From positions 1-64,000 of the forward strand of contig CACYZM010000005.1 of the NCBI GenBank assembly GCA_902778855.1: 64,000 nt of DNA, read 5' to 3'. The first letter of the stretch is position 1; every line of letters begins with the position of its first letter. Made by a program: the position numbers and the translations under genes. Positions 53,449-61,589 of this stretch are shown here, in pieces. Under the pieces are notes generated by a model. It made no database searches, was not told the DNA's origin, and saw only the letters and a program-made list of their open reading frames with translations. Source of the DNA: an uncultured Bacteroidia bacterium (GTDB taxonomy: Bacteria; Bacteroidota; Bacteroidia; Bacteroidales; UBA932).

Positions 53449-54476
53449 AAGTCCAGGAAGAACTTCAGGATCGTCTCCTGCTCCCGGAGGCCGCAGTGAT
53501 GGCCGCCGTCGAAGAATTCCGTGCGGAGACGGGATTCACAGCCCGCAGCTTCATAGATCGTGTGAATCCGGTCGAAGGCTTCCTGCGAAGCTTCGGCCGG
53601 GAACAGGCGGTCGGTCCGCCCGTTCAGGAAAAGGAAAGGCTTGGGACACAGCCAGCGGGCGATGTCGGGAAAGTCGTAGCGCTCCCGAAGCAAGGGAATC
53701 ATCATCGAATAATCGGACGCCGTCGGCGGCTGGGCCTGGGTGGCCTTGAGCGTCATCCAGCAAAGGGCGACGCCGGACTTGACGGCATCGCAGAAGGCGG
53801 CCAGCAGCCACGCGCGATGGGCGCCCATCGACCAGCCGAAGCAGCCTACCCGGCCGGGGTCGACATAAGGCAGGGCGGCCAGCAGCCGCGCCGCGGCGGC
53901 ATCTTCGTTCAACGTCTGCTCCGCCCATACGATTCCGCTTCGGGCCAGACTGTCGTACACGGCACGCTGCCCTTCATAGACGGCCTGTTTCACAGCCCGG
54001 ATATCCTGGGAAGACGACGGCGTTTCGCCGAATTGCATCCTGCTCCATTGCCGGCACAGGTCCGTGCTGCGGGAGCCCCAGTACAAGGCATCGGGAACGA
54101 TGACCACAAAGCCCGCGGCAGCCAGCCGGTCGGCCAGGAAAACCCCGTCGAACCCATCCGCCACCCATTGGCGGGCAGAGGCCCGGATATGCGCGGGCGC
54201 CGAGGCCATCGGCCGGACCAACTTCTCCTTACCGATGTCGAAACGGGCCCCATGGTCGTGCAGGAGTACCAGCGCGGGGCACGGGTTCGCGGCGGAAGCC
54301 CCGTCGGGCACCAGCAGATACGACTGCACCCGCTCCGCGCCGACCGCATTGTATTCGATCAACTGGCAGGTATACCCGTCACGCCGCTCCGTTTCCACCA
54401 CGGTGGTCCGGGGTTCCACGGAAGGCCATAAATGAAGCGGCAGGGCCGCCGCCAACAACATCAGCAAGTGCAGCAT
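53445..54476 (-). CDS. Exported alpha/beta-hydrolase (acetyl-xylan esterase/dienelactone-hydrolase type)
   Basis: This 343-residue protein has a signal peptide (about 1-18). The hydrolase core has LVLLHDHGARFDIGKEK (oxyanion loop), FGWSMGAHRAW with the Ser nucleophile, an acid residue in FLNGRTDRLFP, and the His in FFDGGHHCGLR. The size and the GWSMGAHR context resemble the Abhydrolase_7/AXE1-like carbohydrate esterases. A promoter on the minus strand (CAAA at 54529-54532, 19-base spacer, CAAAGATA at 54502-54509) starts it 25 bases upstream. Confidence 0.78.
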   Translation of the reverse strand: MLHLLMLLAAALPLHLWPSVEPRTTVVETERRDGYTCQLIEYNAVGAERVQSYLLVPDGASAANPCPALVLLHDHGARFDIGKEKLVRPMASAPAHIRASARQWVADGFDGVFLADRLAAAGFVVIVPDALYWGSRSTDLCRQWSRMQFGETPSSSQDIRAVKQAVYEGQRAVYDSLARSGIVWAEQTLNEDAAAARLLAALPYVDPGRVGCFGWSMGAHRAWLLAAFCDAVKSGVALCWMTLKATQAQPPTASDYSMMIPLLRERYDFPDIARWLCPKPFLFLNGRTDRLFPAEASQEAFDRIHTIYEAAGCESRLRTEFFDGGHHCGLREQETILKFFLDF

Positions 54477-54501
54477 ACCGGAATGTCCTGTTTTCCGTTT
54501 C

Positions 54502-54532
54502 CAAAGATACGACAGCGGATTTGTATTTCAAA
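54502..54532 (-). promoter_or_regulatory. Promoter of the alpha/beta-hydrolase gene
   Basis: Read on the minus strand: TTTG (54529-54532), 19 bases, TATCTTTG (54502-54509). A second TATCTTTG at 54538-54545 on the plus strand serves the divergent esterase gene but lacks a well-spaced TTTG. Confidence 0.75.
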
Positions 54533-54551
54533 ATCATTATCTTTGTTGAGT

Positions 54552-55229
54552 ATGATGACTTCATTGTCCATAGAGAACAGGACCTGCAGGCTGTTCGGAT
54601 CAGACAATCCGGACTGTCTGCTGATCCAGCCTTCCGCCCGGCACGAAACGGCCACGCTGGAAGCGGAGGCCGCGCAGATTGCTGCCCTCTCGCAGACGCC
54701 GTTCGTGCTGGCGACCGTCGAACTCGAAGACTGGATCATCGACCTGATGCCCTGGCCCGACCGAAACATCTCCCGGGAGGAAGAGGCAGGCCGGCACGCG
54801 CCGGACACCCTGCACTACATCCTCGACGCGCTGATTCCCGAATTGAAACGACGCTTCGGCGACCGGCCGATTATCCTCGGCGGATACTCGCTGGGCGGCC
54901 TGTTCGCCCTGTGGGCGGCCGGGCAGACGGACGGGTTCAAGGCCCTTGCAGCGGCCTCCCCTTCCGTATGGATCCGGGAGTGGATTCCTTACGCTACAAA
55001 GCAGCCGCCGATGGCGGAAGCCATTTATCTGAGCCTCGGCGAACGGGAAGAGCACGTGAAGAACCGGGCCATCGCCCGCGTCGGCGACTGCCTCCGGGAA
55101 CAATATGCGCTCCTGCAACGCCAGATGGGCTCCGACCGCTGCACGCTGGTCTGGGAAGAAGGCAATCATTTCACCGACAACGAAGGCCGGCTGGCCCGCG
55201 CGTTCGCCTGGTGTCTGAACAGACCGTAA
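54552..55229 (+). CDS. Putative esterase (alpha/beta hydrolase)
   Basis: This 225-residue cytoplasmic protein starts at the ATG 54552 just after a -7 box (54538-54545); the open frame begins 40 codons earlier but that part lies before the promoter. The nucleophile motif is ILGGYSLGGLFALWAAG, and LSLGEREEHVKNR and WEEGNHFTDNEGR carry the probable acid and His. It belongs to the broad esterase-D-like group. Substrate is unknown. It is followed 45 bases later by the DUF389 gene on the same strand, so the two may be independent. Confidence 0.75.
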   Translation: MMTSLSIENRTCRLFGSDNPDCLLIQPSARHETATLEAEAAQIAALSQTPFVLATVELEDWIIDLMPWPDRNISREEEAGRHAPDTLHYILDALIPELKRRFGDRPIILGGYSLGGLFALWAAGQTDGFKALAAASPSVWIREWIPYATKQPPMAEAIYLSLGEREEHVKNRAIARVGDCLREQYALLQRQMGSDRCTLVWEEGNHFTDNEGRLARAFAWCLNRP

Positions 55230-55273
55230 GAATTCTTGGAATTTGTCGGTCTTTCATTATCTTTGTCTTTGAT

Positions 55274-56425
55274 ATGAACCGATTTACCCGCTACTTACGC
55301 AAGATCGTCTATCTGGAAGACGGCATCGACCGGGCCTCGGCGGCCAAGGCAATTACGAAGAATATCGCCTTCCGCGGCCCGAATGTCATCATTCTGGCCT
55401 GCGCCATCATCATTGCGTCGGTCGGCCTGAACGTCAACTCCATTCCCGTCATCATCGGCGCGATGCTCATCTCGCCCGTGATGGGGCCGATCCTCGGCGC
55501 CGGCCTCGCCCTGGGCACGAACGACACGGAGCTGCTCAAGAACGCCGCCAAGAATTTCATCGTGATGGTGGTCATCAGCATCGTCGTGGCCTGTCTCTAC
55601 TTCCTGATTTCCCCGCTCCGGCTGAGCAATCCCACGGAACTGCTGGCCCGTACGCGGCCGACCATCTACGACGTGCTGATCGCCCTGTTCGGCGGCACGG
55701 CGGGTATGCTGGAACACGCCCGCAAGGAGCGCGGCACCGTGATCTCCGGCGTGGCCATCGCCACGGCGCTGATGCCGCCGCTCTGTACGGTGGGTTACGG
55801 CATCGCGACCCTGAAGGTCAACTACATCTTCGGCGCGTTCTATCTGTTCCTGATCAACAGTTTCTTCATCACCATCGCTTCCTTCCTGGTGACCAAGTTC
55901 CTGGGCTTCGAAAGCGTGGCCATCGACGAGGTCCACAAACGCCGCAATCCGCGCATCATCGCCGCCGTCCTGCTGATCATGCTCGTACCCAGCATCATCT
56001 CGGCCATCGGTACCATCCGCGACAACAACTTCGCCATCAACGCCGAGCGCTTCGTGCAGAACAACAAGACCATCGGCTCGTGCTATATCTTCGACCACCA
56101 GGTCAACCTGAGCGGACGCCACCAGACCCTCGACCTCTACCTGGCCGGGGAAGCCCTCGACTACACCGCCAAACTGATCCTGCTCAAGAACGCCCAGAGT
56201 TACGGCCTGCACAGCGACCAGATCATCTTCCACGAAGAAGCCGCCGTCCAGCACTTCAACAAGAACGAGGTGATCCGCGACCTGAACAGCCACTACCTCA
56301 ACACCATCCAGGAACTGAACCAGCGGATCACGGAACTGGAAGTGGAACTGGCCAAATACAAAGGCGCCGAGAAGGCGGCCGAGAAAGCCGCCTCCGTCGG
56401 CGATACAGTGAAACACCAGCCGTAA
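55274..56425 (+). CDS. DUF389-family membrane protein
   Basis: This 383-residue protein starts at ATG 55274, shortly after a TATCTTTG box at 55258-55265. The N-terminal 250 residues are six hydrophobic helices with the DUF389 signature IPVIIGAMLISPVMGPILG, GGTAGMLEHARKERGTVISGVAIATALMPPLC and NSFFITIASFLV. The C-terminus (about residues 255-383) is soluble, including a coiled-coil-like segment (QELNQRITELEVELAKYKGAE). Function is unknown; the long soluble tail is characteristic of the Bacteroidetes branch. Confidence 0.88.
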   Translation: MNRFTRYLRKIVYLEDGIDRASAAKAITKNIAFRGPNVIILACAIIIASVGLNVNSIPVIIGAMLISPVMGPILGAGLALGTNDTELLKNAAKNFIVMVVISIVVACLYFLISPLRLSNPTELLARTRPTIYDVLIALFGGTAGMLEHARKERGTVISGVAIATALMPPLCTVGYGIATLKVNYIFGAFYLFLINSFFITIASFLVTKFLGFESVAIDEVHKRRNPRIIAAVLLIMLVPSIISAIGTIRDNNFAINAERFVQNNKTIGSCYIFDHQVNLSGRHQTLDLYLAGEALDYTAKLILLKNAQSYGLHSDQIIFHEEAAVQHFNKNEVIRDLNSHYLNTIQELNQRITELEVELAKYKGAEKAAEKAASVGDTVKHQP

Positions 56426-56435
56426 CGGCCGGCCG

Positions 56436-56783
56436 TCAGGCTTTCGGTTTCCGCACGCGGTGCGGGATCACCTCGGGCAACACCATCGACAATTCCATGA
56501 ATCCGGCGTAGTCGTCGCCGTCATACCACGGGCACTGGAAGATGAGCTTCTTGACGCCCTCCTTCTCCACGGTATAGACGTTCGTGCGCGGATGCGCCAG
56601 CATATCGGCCAGGAGCGACCGGGCCGGTTCCGGATGACAGTCGAGCACATTGGCCCCGAGGATATCGGGCTGGCCCGGCTTCAGGAACGTTTTGCGGGAT
56701 TTGGCATTCATATCGAGGATGGTTCCGTCCTTGGCGCAGACGGTGACGGCCACATCGGCCCCTTCGAAATAATCGCGTTTCAT
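56436..56783 (-). CDS. PAS-domain protein
   Basis: This 115-residue single-domain protein starts MKRDYFEGADVAVTVCAKDGTILDMN, the usual PAS opening, followed by NAKSRKTFLKPGQ and GANVLDCHPEPARSLLADML, and ends with GFMELSMVLPEV. It has no output domain, so it could be a ligand or redox sensor that acts on a partner. The stop codon of the upstream aldo/keto reductase lies 2 bases away on the same strand, suggesting co-transcription. It reads away from the DUF389 gene. Confidence 0.8.
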   Translation of the reverse strand: MKRDYFEGADVAVTVCAKDGTILDMNAKSRKTFLKPGQPDILGANVLDCHPEPARSLLADMLAHPRTNVYTVEKEGVKKLIFQCPWYDGDDYAGFMELSMVLPEVIPHRVRKPKA

Positions 56784-56785
56784 AT

Positions 56786-57808
56786 TCAGCGTTGATGGAT
56801 TTGAATGGGAAGCGACAGCCGCTCGATGGCGGCCAGCTCCTCTTCCGTAAAATGAATGTTTTCCAAAGCGCCCAGATTCTCTTTCAGCTGTGCGACGGAG
56901 CTGGCGCCGACCAGGACGGAAGTGACGCGCGGATCGGCCAGCAGCCAGGAAAGCGACATCTGGGCCAGGCTCTGGCCGCGCTGCTGCGCCAGGGCGTTCA
57001 GGCCGCGGAGCGCTTCCAGGAGCGCGGGCGTCAGGGTCTTCTCGGGCAGTGACGAGCCGCTGCGCGACATCCTGGAGCCGGCGGGTACGCCATCCAAATA
57101 GCGCGATGTCAGCAGGCCCTGCTGCAGCGGTGAAAAGGAAATGAAGCCCGAACCGTTGTCGCGGGCCAGGTCGAGCAGGCCGTCCTTTTCCGGCCAGCGG
57201 TCGATGATGTTATAGCGGTCCTGGAAAAGCAGGCAGGGCGTCTTGCTCTCCCGAAGATAGGCATAGGCCTTCCGGGCGGCAGCGTCCGGGTAGCGCGACA
57301 CGCCCACATACAGGGCTTTTCCCTGGCGGACGATGTCCACCAGCGCCTGCATCGTTTCCTCGATCGGCGTGGCCGGGTCGAAGCGGTGCGTGTAGAAAAG
57401 ATCCACGTAATCGAGCTTCATCCGCTTCAGGCTCTGGTCCAGGCTGGCCATGAGGTATTTCCGTGAGCCCCACTCTCCGTAGGGGCCCGGCCACATCAGA
57501 TAGCCGGCCTTGGAGGAGATGAAAAGCTCGTCGCGATAGGGCTTGAAGGAATCCTGCAGCAGCCGGCCGAAGTTCTCTTCGGCGGCGCCGGGAAGGGGGC
57601 CGTAGTTGTTGGCCAGGTCGAAATGGCAGATGCCCCGGTCGAAAGCGAAATGGGCGATTTCGCGGATCCGCTCCATCGGAGCTTCCGTGCCGAAATTCTG
57701 CCACAGGCCCAGGGAAACTGCCGGAATCAGGACGCCGGATTGGCCGCAACGGCGATACGGCATCGCGTCATAGCGGCCGGAAGCGGCGGTATAAGAAGTG
57801 TCGAACAT
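56786..57808 (-). CDS. Aldo/keto reductase (YghZ/GAP-reductase type)
   Basis: This 340-residue (alpha/beta)8 barrel has the catalytic tetrad: Asp in CHFDLANNYGP with Tyr, Lys in FISSKAGY, and His in DLFYTHRFD. Nucleotide binding is seen in VLVGASSVAQLKENLGAL near the C-terminus. The N-terminus YRRCGQSGVLIPAVSLGLWQNFG fits the YghZ/L-glyceraldehyde-3-phosphate reductase subgroup (AKR14). It detoxifies or reduces small aldehydes with NADPH. It is followed by the PAS gene after 2 bases. Confidence 0.9.
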   Translation of the reverse strand: MFDTSYTAASGRYDAMPYRRCGQSGVLIPAVSLGLWQNFGTEAPMERIREIAHFAFDRGICHFDLANNYGPLPGAAEENFGRLLQDSFKPYRDELFISSKAGYLMWPGPYGEWGSRKYLMASLDQSLKRMKLDYVDLFYTHRFDPATPIEETMQALVDIVRQGKALYVGVSRYPDAAARKAYAYLRESKTPCLLFQDRYNIIDRWPEKDGLLDLARDNGSGFISFSPLQQGLLTSRYLDGVPAGSRMSRSGSSLPEKTLTPALLEALRGLNALAQQRGQSLAQMSLSWLLADPRVTSVLVGASSVAQLKENLGALENIHFTEEELAAIERLSLPIQIHQR

Positions 57809-57833
57809 ATTGTATGAATCAGTTAATCAAAGT

Positions 57834-58613
57834 TTAATACGTGTGGACCGACGTGCTCCGCGCCGACGGCAGGTAGTTGATGCCCCACCAGCACATCTGC
57901 AGGCAGAGGAACGAGAACAGGAGCAGGATGAGCGCCGTACGCTTCTCCTGCGGGCGGGCCCGGCGGAAATGGATGTACAGCACATAGCACAGCCAGGTAA
58001 TGGCCGCCCAGGTCTCCTTGGGATCCCAGCCCCAGAAGCCGCCCCAGACCTCCTTGGCCCACAGCGCGCCGAAGAGCATGCCGAAGGTCAGGAACGTCAG
58101 GCCCACGTACACCAGATTGTCGGTCATCGCCATCTCGGCGTCGGTGGTCTTCTCGCGGCGGAAGAACAGCAGATACACGGCCATCACCGCCGAAGCGCCG
58201 AGGATCGCGTAGGAAAGCATATAGACGATCACGTGGGGCGCGAACCAGGGGCTCATCAGCGCCGGCATCATCGTCTTGTTGTGGATCTCCGGCTTGAAGA
58301 GGTTGACGCAGATGAAGACCAGCGCCAGGACCGTGGTGAAACTCAGGATCCACTTGTAGCGCCAGCGGCTGTAGACGATCACGCCGGCCAGCGGCAGGAA
58401 GAACGAGAACCACAGCCGCGTCTCGCCCTGCGTACGCAAGGGCGGGCGGTCGAGCGAGATCCAGAAACCGGTGATGAAAGCCGCATAAATCAGCAGACCC
58501 AGCAGGGTCAGCAGCAGCGTGGGCGTCCTGCGGTCTTTCCAGGCAAAGAAGGCGCCAAGCGCCCAGCAAAGGACCGCCGACAGGGCGAACCAGACAAAAA
58601 CATCCCAACTCAT
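57834..58613 (-). CDS. ccsA: Cytochrome c assembly protein CcsA (heme exporter/lyase)
   Basis: This 259-residue membrane protein starts at ATG 58613 (MSWDVFVWFALSAVLCW), overlapping the ResB stop by 4 bases. It has about eight helices and the tryptophan-rich WGGFWGWDPKETWAAITWL motif that binds heme at the periplasmic face, flanked by conserved His (WFAPHVIVYMLSY, YVLYIHFRR). With ResB it forms the System II heme delivery complex for c-type cytochromes. Confidence 0.9.
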   Translation of the reverse strand: MSWDVFVWFALSAVLCWALGAFFAWKDRRTPTLLLTLLGLLIYAAFITGFWISLDRPPLRTQGETRLWFSFFLPLAGVIVYSRWRYKWILSFTTVLALVFICVNLFKPEIHNKTMMPALMSPWFAPHVIVYMLSYAILGASAVMAVYLLFFRREKTTDAEMAMTDNLVYVGLTFLTFGMLFGALWAKEVWGGFWGWDPKETWAAITWLCYVLYIHFRRARPQEKRTALILLLFSFLCLQMCWWGINYLPSARSTSVHTY

Positions 58614-59506
58614 TGCTTGTCCTCCTTTTTCGGTCGCGGAGCCATGAAGAAGAAAAGGCACAGGGCGCCGGCCAGCATCATCAGGATTCCGGCCCGCACG
58701 AAGGGCTGCCAGGGTTCGCGGACCAGCTCAAAGACGCTGATTTCGCTTTCCGTCCCCTTTTCTTCGTCATAGTCGTATTGATAGATCTTCCACCCGTCGG
58801 TCTGCAGGGGCTTGTTGACCTCGATGACCGCGGGAATGGCTTCGCCTTTCTTCGTATGGACCGTCACCTCGGATGCGAAACGCTTGGGCATACGCATCTT
58901 CGCACCGGGCTGCAGCGGATACTCTTCCATGATGAAATCGTGCAGTTCGACAGACAGATCCAATGGGTGGACGTTGCCGGCTTCATCGGTCGCCTGGCAC
59001 GTGGTTTCTCCCTCCCGGGTGGTCATATGCAGGCGCTGTGTGTCCGGTGCGCCGAGCGCACCGCAGACCAGCGCCAGGAAAAGGCCCAGGTGGTTGAGCA
59101 GGAAAGGGATTTCCCGCACGCGGAAGTGCAGCAGATGGTTGAGCGTCGTCAGGCCGAGAATGGCCATCAGCCAGGCATAACTGAGCACGAAAGGCCAGAA
59201 ATCGAGCATCTGCGAGATCCAGGGGATGCCGCCGCCGTCCTCCCGCTGGGCCGTGAAGCCCATCACGAGCGTCAGTGCGAGGGCGTAGATGACCGCCGGC
59301 ACGGCGGCGTCGAGCCGCATCATCCACGCAAAAAAGGGAATCTTGCGGCGGAGCAGATACGCCGCCACAAGCAATCCCAGCGAGACAAGCAGCACGGTCA
59401 GGTTGACCGGAAACGCCAGCCATTCCCAGCGGAATGGCCCGACGCCGGCCTGCAGCAGCAGACCGGCGACGATCAGACCGGCTCCGATCAGGAAGCCTTT
59501 TTTCAT
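58610..59506 (-). CDS. ResB-like cytochrome c biogenesis protein
   Basis: This 298-residue protein has four transmembrane segments (about residues 5-22, 33-52, 66-85 and 105-125, then 135-155). They precede a periplasmic beta-rich domain with VELHDFIMEEYPLQPGAKM and EVNKPLQTDGWKIYQYDYDEEKG, as in ResB. A last helix near 275-292 is followed by a short basic tail. It stabilises apocytochrome and delivers heme with CcsA. It overlaps CcsA and the glutathione peroxidase gene by 4 bases each, so all three belong to one transcript. Confidence 0.85.
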   Translation of the reverse strand: MKKGFLIGAGLIVAGLLLQAGVGPFRWEWLAFPVNLTVLLVSLGLLVAAYLLRRKIPFFAWMMRLDAAVPAVIYALALTLVMGFTAQREDGGGIPWISQMLDFWPFVLSYAWLMAILGLTTLNHLLHFRVREIPFLLNHLGLFLALVCGALGAPDTQRLHMTTREGETTCQATDEAGNVHPLDLSVELHDFIMEEYPLQPGAKMRMPKRFASEVTVHTKKGEAIPAVIEVNKPLQTDGWKIYQYDYDEEKGTESEISVFELVREPWQPFVRAGILMMLAGALCLFFFMAPRPKKEDKQ

Positions 59507-60114
59507 AACAGCGCCTCAATCTGGCCGGCCAGCTCTGCCGGAGCCACGGTGGGCTCGAAGCGGGCGACCACGTGTCCCTTGCGGTCGACGAGGAACTTGG
59601 TGAAGTTCCACTTGATGTCCGGGTTGGCGGCGTAGTCGGAATCCATGCGGGAAAGCATTTGGTCCATGAACTTGCCCGTCTCGCTGTCGCCGAAGCCGGC
59701 GAACGGTTTCTCGGCGTAGAGCCACTTGAAGATCTCGTTGGCGTTTTCACCGTTCACATCGGATTTGTCCATCAGCGGGAAGGTGACGCCGTAGTTCACG
59801 CGGCAGAATTCAGCGATTTCGTCGTTGGTGCCGGGCTCCTGGTGTCCGAACTGGTCGCAGGGGAAACCGACGACCACCAGACCCCGGTCCTTGTATTGCT
59901 GATAAAGGGCCTCGAGGCCGTCATACTGCGGGGTGAAACCGCACTTGGACGCGGTGTTGACGATCAGCAGCACCTTGCCCTTGTAGTCGGCAAAGTTCAC
60001 TTCTTCGCCCGCGTTGGACGTGGCTTTGAAGGAGTAGATGGTGTTCTTGTCGGTGGAACAGCTGAGGGCGCACAGGAGGGCGCAGGCCAGCACGAGAAGT
60101 TTGCGGGTAAACAT
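59503..60114 (-). CDS. Glutathione peroxidase-family lipoprotein
   Basis: This 203-residue protein has a lipoprotein signal (LLCALSCSTD, Cys19). The thioredoxin-like GPx core has VLLIVNTASKCGFTPQYDGLE with the peroxidatic Cys, VGFPCDQFGHQEPG with a second Cys and the conserved Gln, and IKWNFTKFLVDRKG. The active site is Cys, not selenocysteine, as in bacterial GPx/BtuE enzymes that use thioredoxin. It reduces peroxides in the periplasm. It is a paralogue of the cytosolic protein at 60575. Confidence 0.9.
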   Translation of the reverse strand: MFTRKLLVLACALLCALSCSTDKNTIYSFKATSNAGEEVNFADYKGKVLLIVNTASKCGFTPQYDGLEALYQQYKDRGLVVVGFPCDQFGHQEPGTNDEIAEFCRVNYGVTFPLMDKSDVNGENANEIFKWLYAEKPFAGFGDSETGKFMDQMLSRMDSDYAANPDIKWNFTKFLVDRKGHVVARFEPTVAPAELAGQIEALL

Positions 60115-60122
60115 AGTTTTAT

Positions 60123-60578
60123 TTATTGATTCGTTTGTTTGTTTTGCAATTGGTGGATGATGCCGTCAAGCATGGCGTAAAGGCTGGGGATGGTCGCCGG
60201 CGTGACGCTTTCGCAAAGCAGGGAACTGCCGATGGCTTCGGGGACGTCGGCGAGTTTCTCCTGCAGGTCACGCCCCTTTTTCGTGAGTTTCACGATAATC
60301 TGGCGGGCGTCCTCACGCCCCCGGGAGCGCGTCAGGAAACCTTCGGTCTCCATCCGCTTGAGCAGCGGCGTGACCGTATTGGTCTCCAGCCGCAGCCGCT
60401 TGGCGATATCGTTGACGGGCTGCGCGTCCTTTTCCCACAGGACCATCAGGACGAGGTACTGCGGATAGGTTAGCCCCTGCTCCGCCAGCATCGGATGATA
60501 CGCCTGCGTGATCAGGCGCGATGCGGTGTAGAGCCGGAAACAGAGCTGGTTGTCGAGTTTGAACTGCGGCTTGATCAT
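60123..60578 (-). CDS. MarR-family regulator, OhrR-like
   Basis: This 151-residue winged-helix protein starts at ATG 60578 (MIKPQFKLDNQLCFRLYTAS), overlapping the upstream peroxidase stop by 4 bases. An open frame 35 codons longer lies within that gene and is not credible. The recognition region is NDIAKRLRLETNTVTPLLKRMETEGFLTRSRG. The N-terminal Cys in LDNQLCFRLY matches the peroxide-sensing Cys of OhrR. It would repress the peroxidase operon until oxidised; ATATCG palindromes at the promoter are candidate sites. Confidence 0.88.
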   Translation of the reverse strand: MIKPQFKLDNQLCFRLYTASRLITQAYHPMLAEQGLTYPQYLVLMVLWEKDAQPVNDIAKRLRLETNTVTPLLKRMETEGFLTRSRGREDARQIIVKLTKKGRDLQEKLADVPEAIGSSLLCESVTPATIPSLYAMLDGIIHQLQNKQTNQ

Positions 60579-61051
60579 AGCATGGCCACGATGTCCTTCT
60601 CCATCTTCTCCGGCGTCACGGTCGGGGCGAAGCGCTTGACGACGGTCCCGTCGCGGTTGATGAGGAACTTGGTGAAGTTCCATTTGATGGCATTGCCGAA
60701 CGTGCCTTTGGCCGCCGACTTCAGGTAGTTGTAGATGGGATGGGCCTTGTCGCCGTTGACCTCGATCTTGGCCATCAGCGGGAAGGTGACGCCGTGGTTG
60801 ATGCGGCAGAACTCGGCGATCTCCTCATTGGTGCCGGGTTCCTGGTGGGCGAACTGGTCGCAAGGGAAACCGACGATGACGAGCCCCTGCTCCTTATATT
60901 TCTGATAGAGGGCTTCGAGTCCGTCATACTGCGGGGTGAAACCGCATTTCGACGCGGTGTTGACAATCATCAGGACCTTGCCTTCATACTGTGCGAAATC
61001 TACTTCGATGCCCTTGTTGCTCAGGGCTTTAAAATCATAAATCTTGGCCAT
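60575..61051 (-). CDS. Glutathione peroxidase, cytosolic
   Basis: This 158-residue protein starts at ATG 61051 (MAKIYDFKALSNKGIEVDF), without signal peptide. It has NTASKCGFTPQYDGLEALYQ with the peroxidatic Cys, GFPCDQFAHQEPG and IKWNFTKFLINRDG. The sequence is close to the lipoprotein peroxidase downstream, so one arose by duplication and export signal gain or loss. It is the first gene of the operon peroxidase - OhrR-like regulator - lipoprotein peroxidase - ResB - CcsA, driven by the promoter at 61080-61110. Confidence 0.92.
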   Translation of the reverse strand: MAKIYDFKALSNKGIEVDFAQYEGKVLMIVNTASKCGFTPQYDGLEALYQKYKEQGLVIVGFPCDQFAHQEPGTNEEIAEFCRINHGVTFPLMAKIEVNGDKAHPIYNYLKSAAKGTFGNAIKWNFTKFLINRDGTVVKRFAPTVTPEKMEKDIVAML

Positions 61052-61064
61052 ATGCGTATTATTT

Positions 61065-61116
61065 ATATCGTTCACGATGCAAATATAGACATTCTTTTTT
61101 ATATCGCAAACGATAT
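61065..61116 (-). promoter_or_regulatory. Peroxidase operon promoter with two ATATCG palindromes
   Basis: On the minus strand, TTTG (61107-61110) and TATATTTG (61080-61087) are 19 bases apart. ATATCG-CAAA-CGATAT (61101-61116) encloses the -33 box. ATATCG-TTCA-CGAT (61065-61078) lies just after the expected transcript start. Two like half-sites at these positions fit repression by the operon's own MarR-family regulator. Confidence 0.75.
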
Positions 61117-61158
61117 TTTTAATTTTTTTCTCCCCGATTCATTATATTTGTACCCTCA

Positions 61159-61530
61159 ATGAGCGGAAACCGACACCAGCAAGCCCTCCGGAGCGCGATG
61201 ACGATGCTTTGCATCGCCGTCTTCCTCTTCAGCTATGTCAATGCCACGATGTTCTGGCACGGACACAGCCGGGCCGGGTACTGGGTTTTCCACTCCCACA
61301 TCGCTTCTGCGTCGCACCGCGCCGCACCGAGCGAAAACCCGCACAACGCCGCCGAACTGCTGCTGATCGAGGCTGCGAACCAAGCCTCCTTCACGGACGA
61401 AGTGATGCCTGCCTGCGATCTGGAGCCGCTCCGGATCATTCTGGGAACCGTCCAGACGCAGCCGGAGTCCGGTACCGGCATCTGCCTGCACGACCTCTCG
61501 CTCCTCCGCGGGCCGCCGGCACTTGTTTGA
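61159..61530 (+). CDS. Small His-rich exported or membrane protein ahead of the metal efflux genes
   Basis: This 123-residue protein has one hydrophobic segment (ALRSAMTMLCIAVFLFSYV) followed by a His-rich stretch (MFWHGHSRAGYWVFHSHI) that could bind metal, and a periplasmic-like tail (NPHNAAELLLIEAANQASFT). A TATATTTG box (61143-61150) is only 8 bases before the first ATG, so initiation may be at 61198 (MTMLCIAVFLF) instead. Such small His-rich proteins often precede CusB/CusA genes in Bacteroidetes. Function is unknown. Confidence 0.6.
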   Translation: MSGNRHQQALRSAMTMLCIAVFLFSYVNATMFWHGHSRAGYWVFHSHIASASHRAAPSENPHNAAELLLIEAANQASFTDEVMPACDLEPLRIILGTVQTQPESGTGICLHDLSLLRGPPALV

Positions 61531-61589
61531 TCGATGAACCGGGCTCGAAGAAGCCCGATTTCCCAAGTCAAACAAGTTAATCCCTTCTC

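Noticed and set aside
54521-55273. N-terminal extension of the DUF389 frame
   Set aside because: It overlaps the esterase gene in another frame and lacks similarity; a -7 box at 55258 and the ATG at 55274 give the normal N-terminus.
59503-61051. Selenocysteine in the glutathione peroxidases
   Set aside because: The active-site codon is a normal cysteine codon (SKCGF) in both genes and there is no in-frame TGA.
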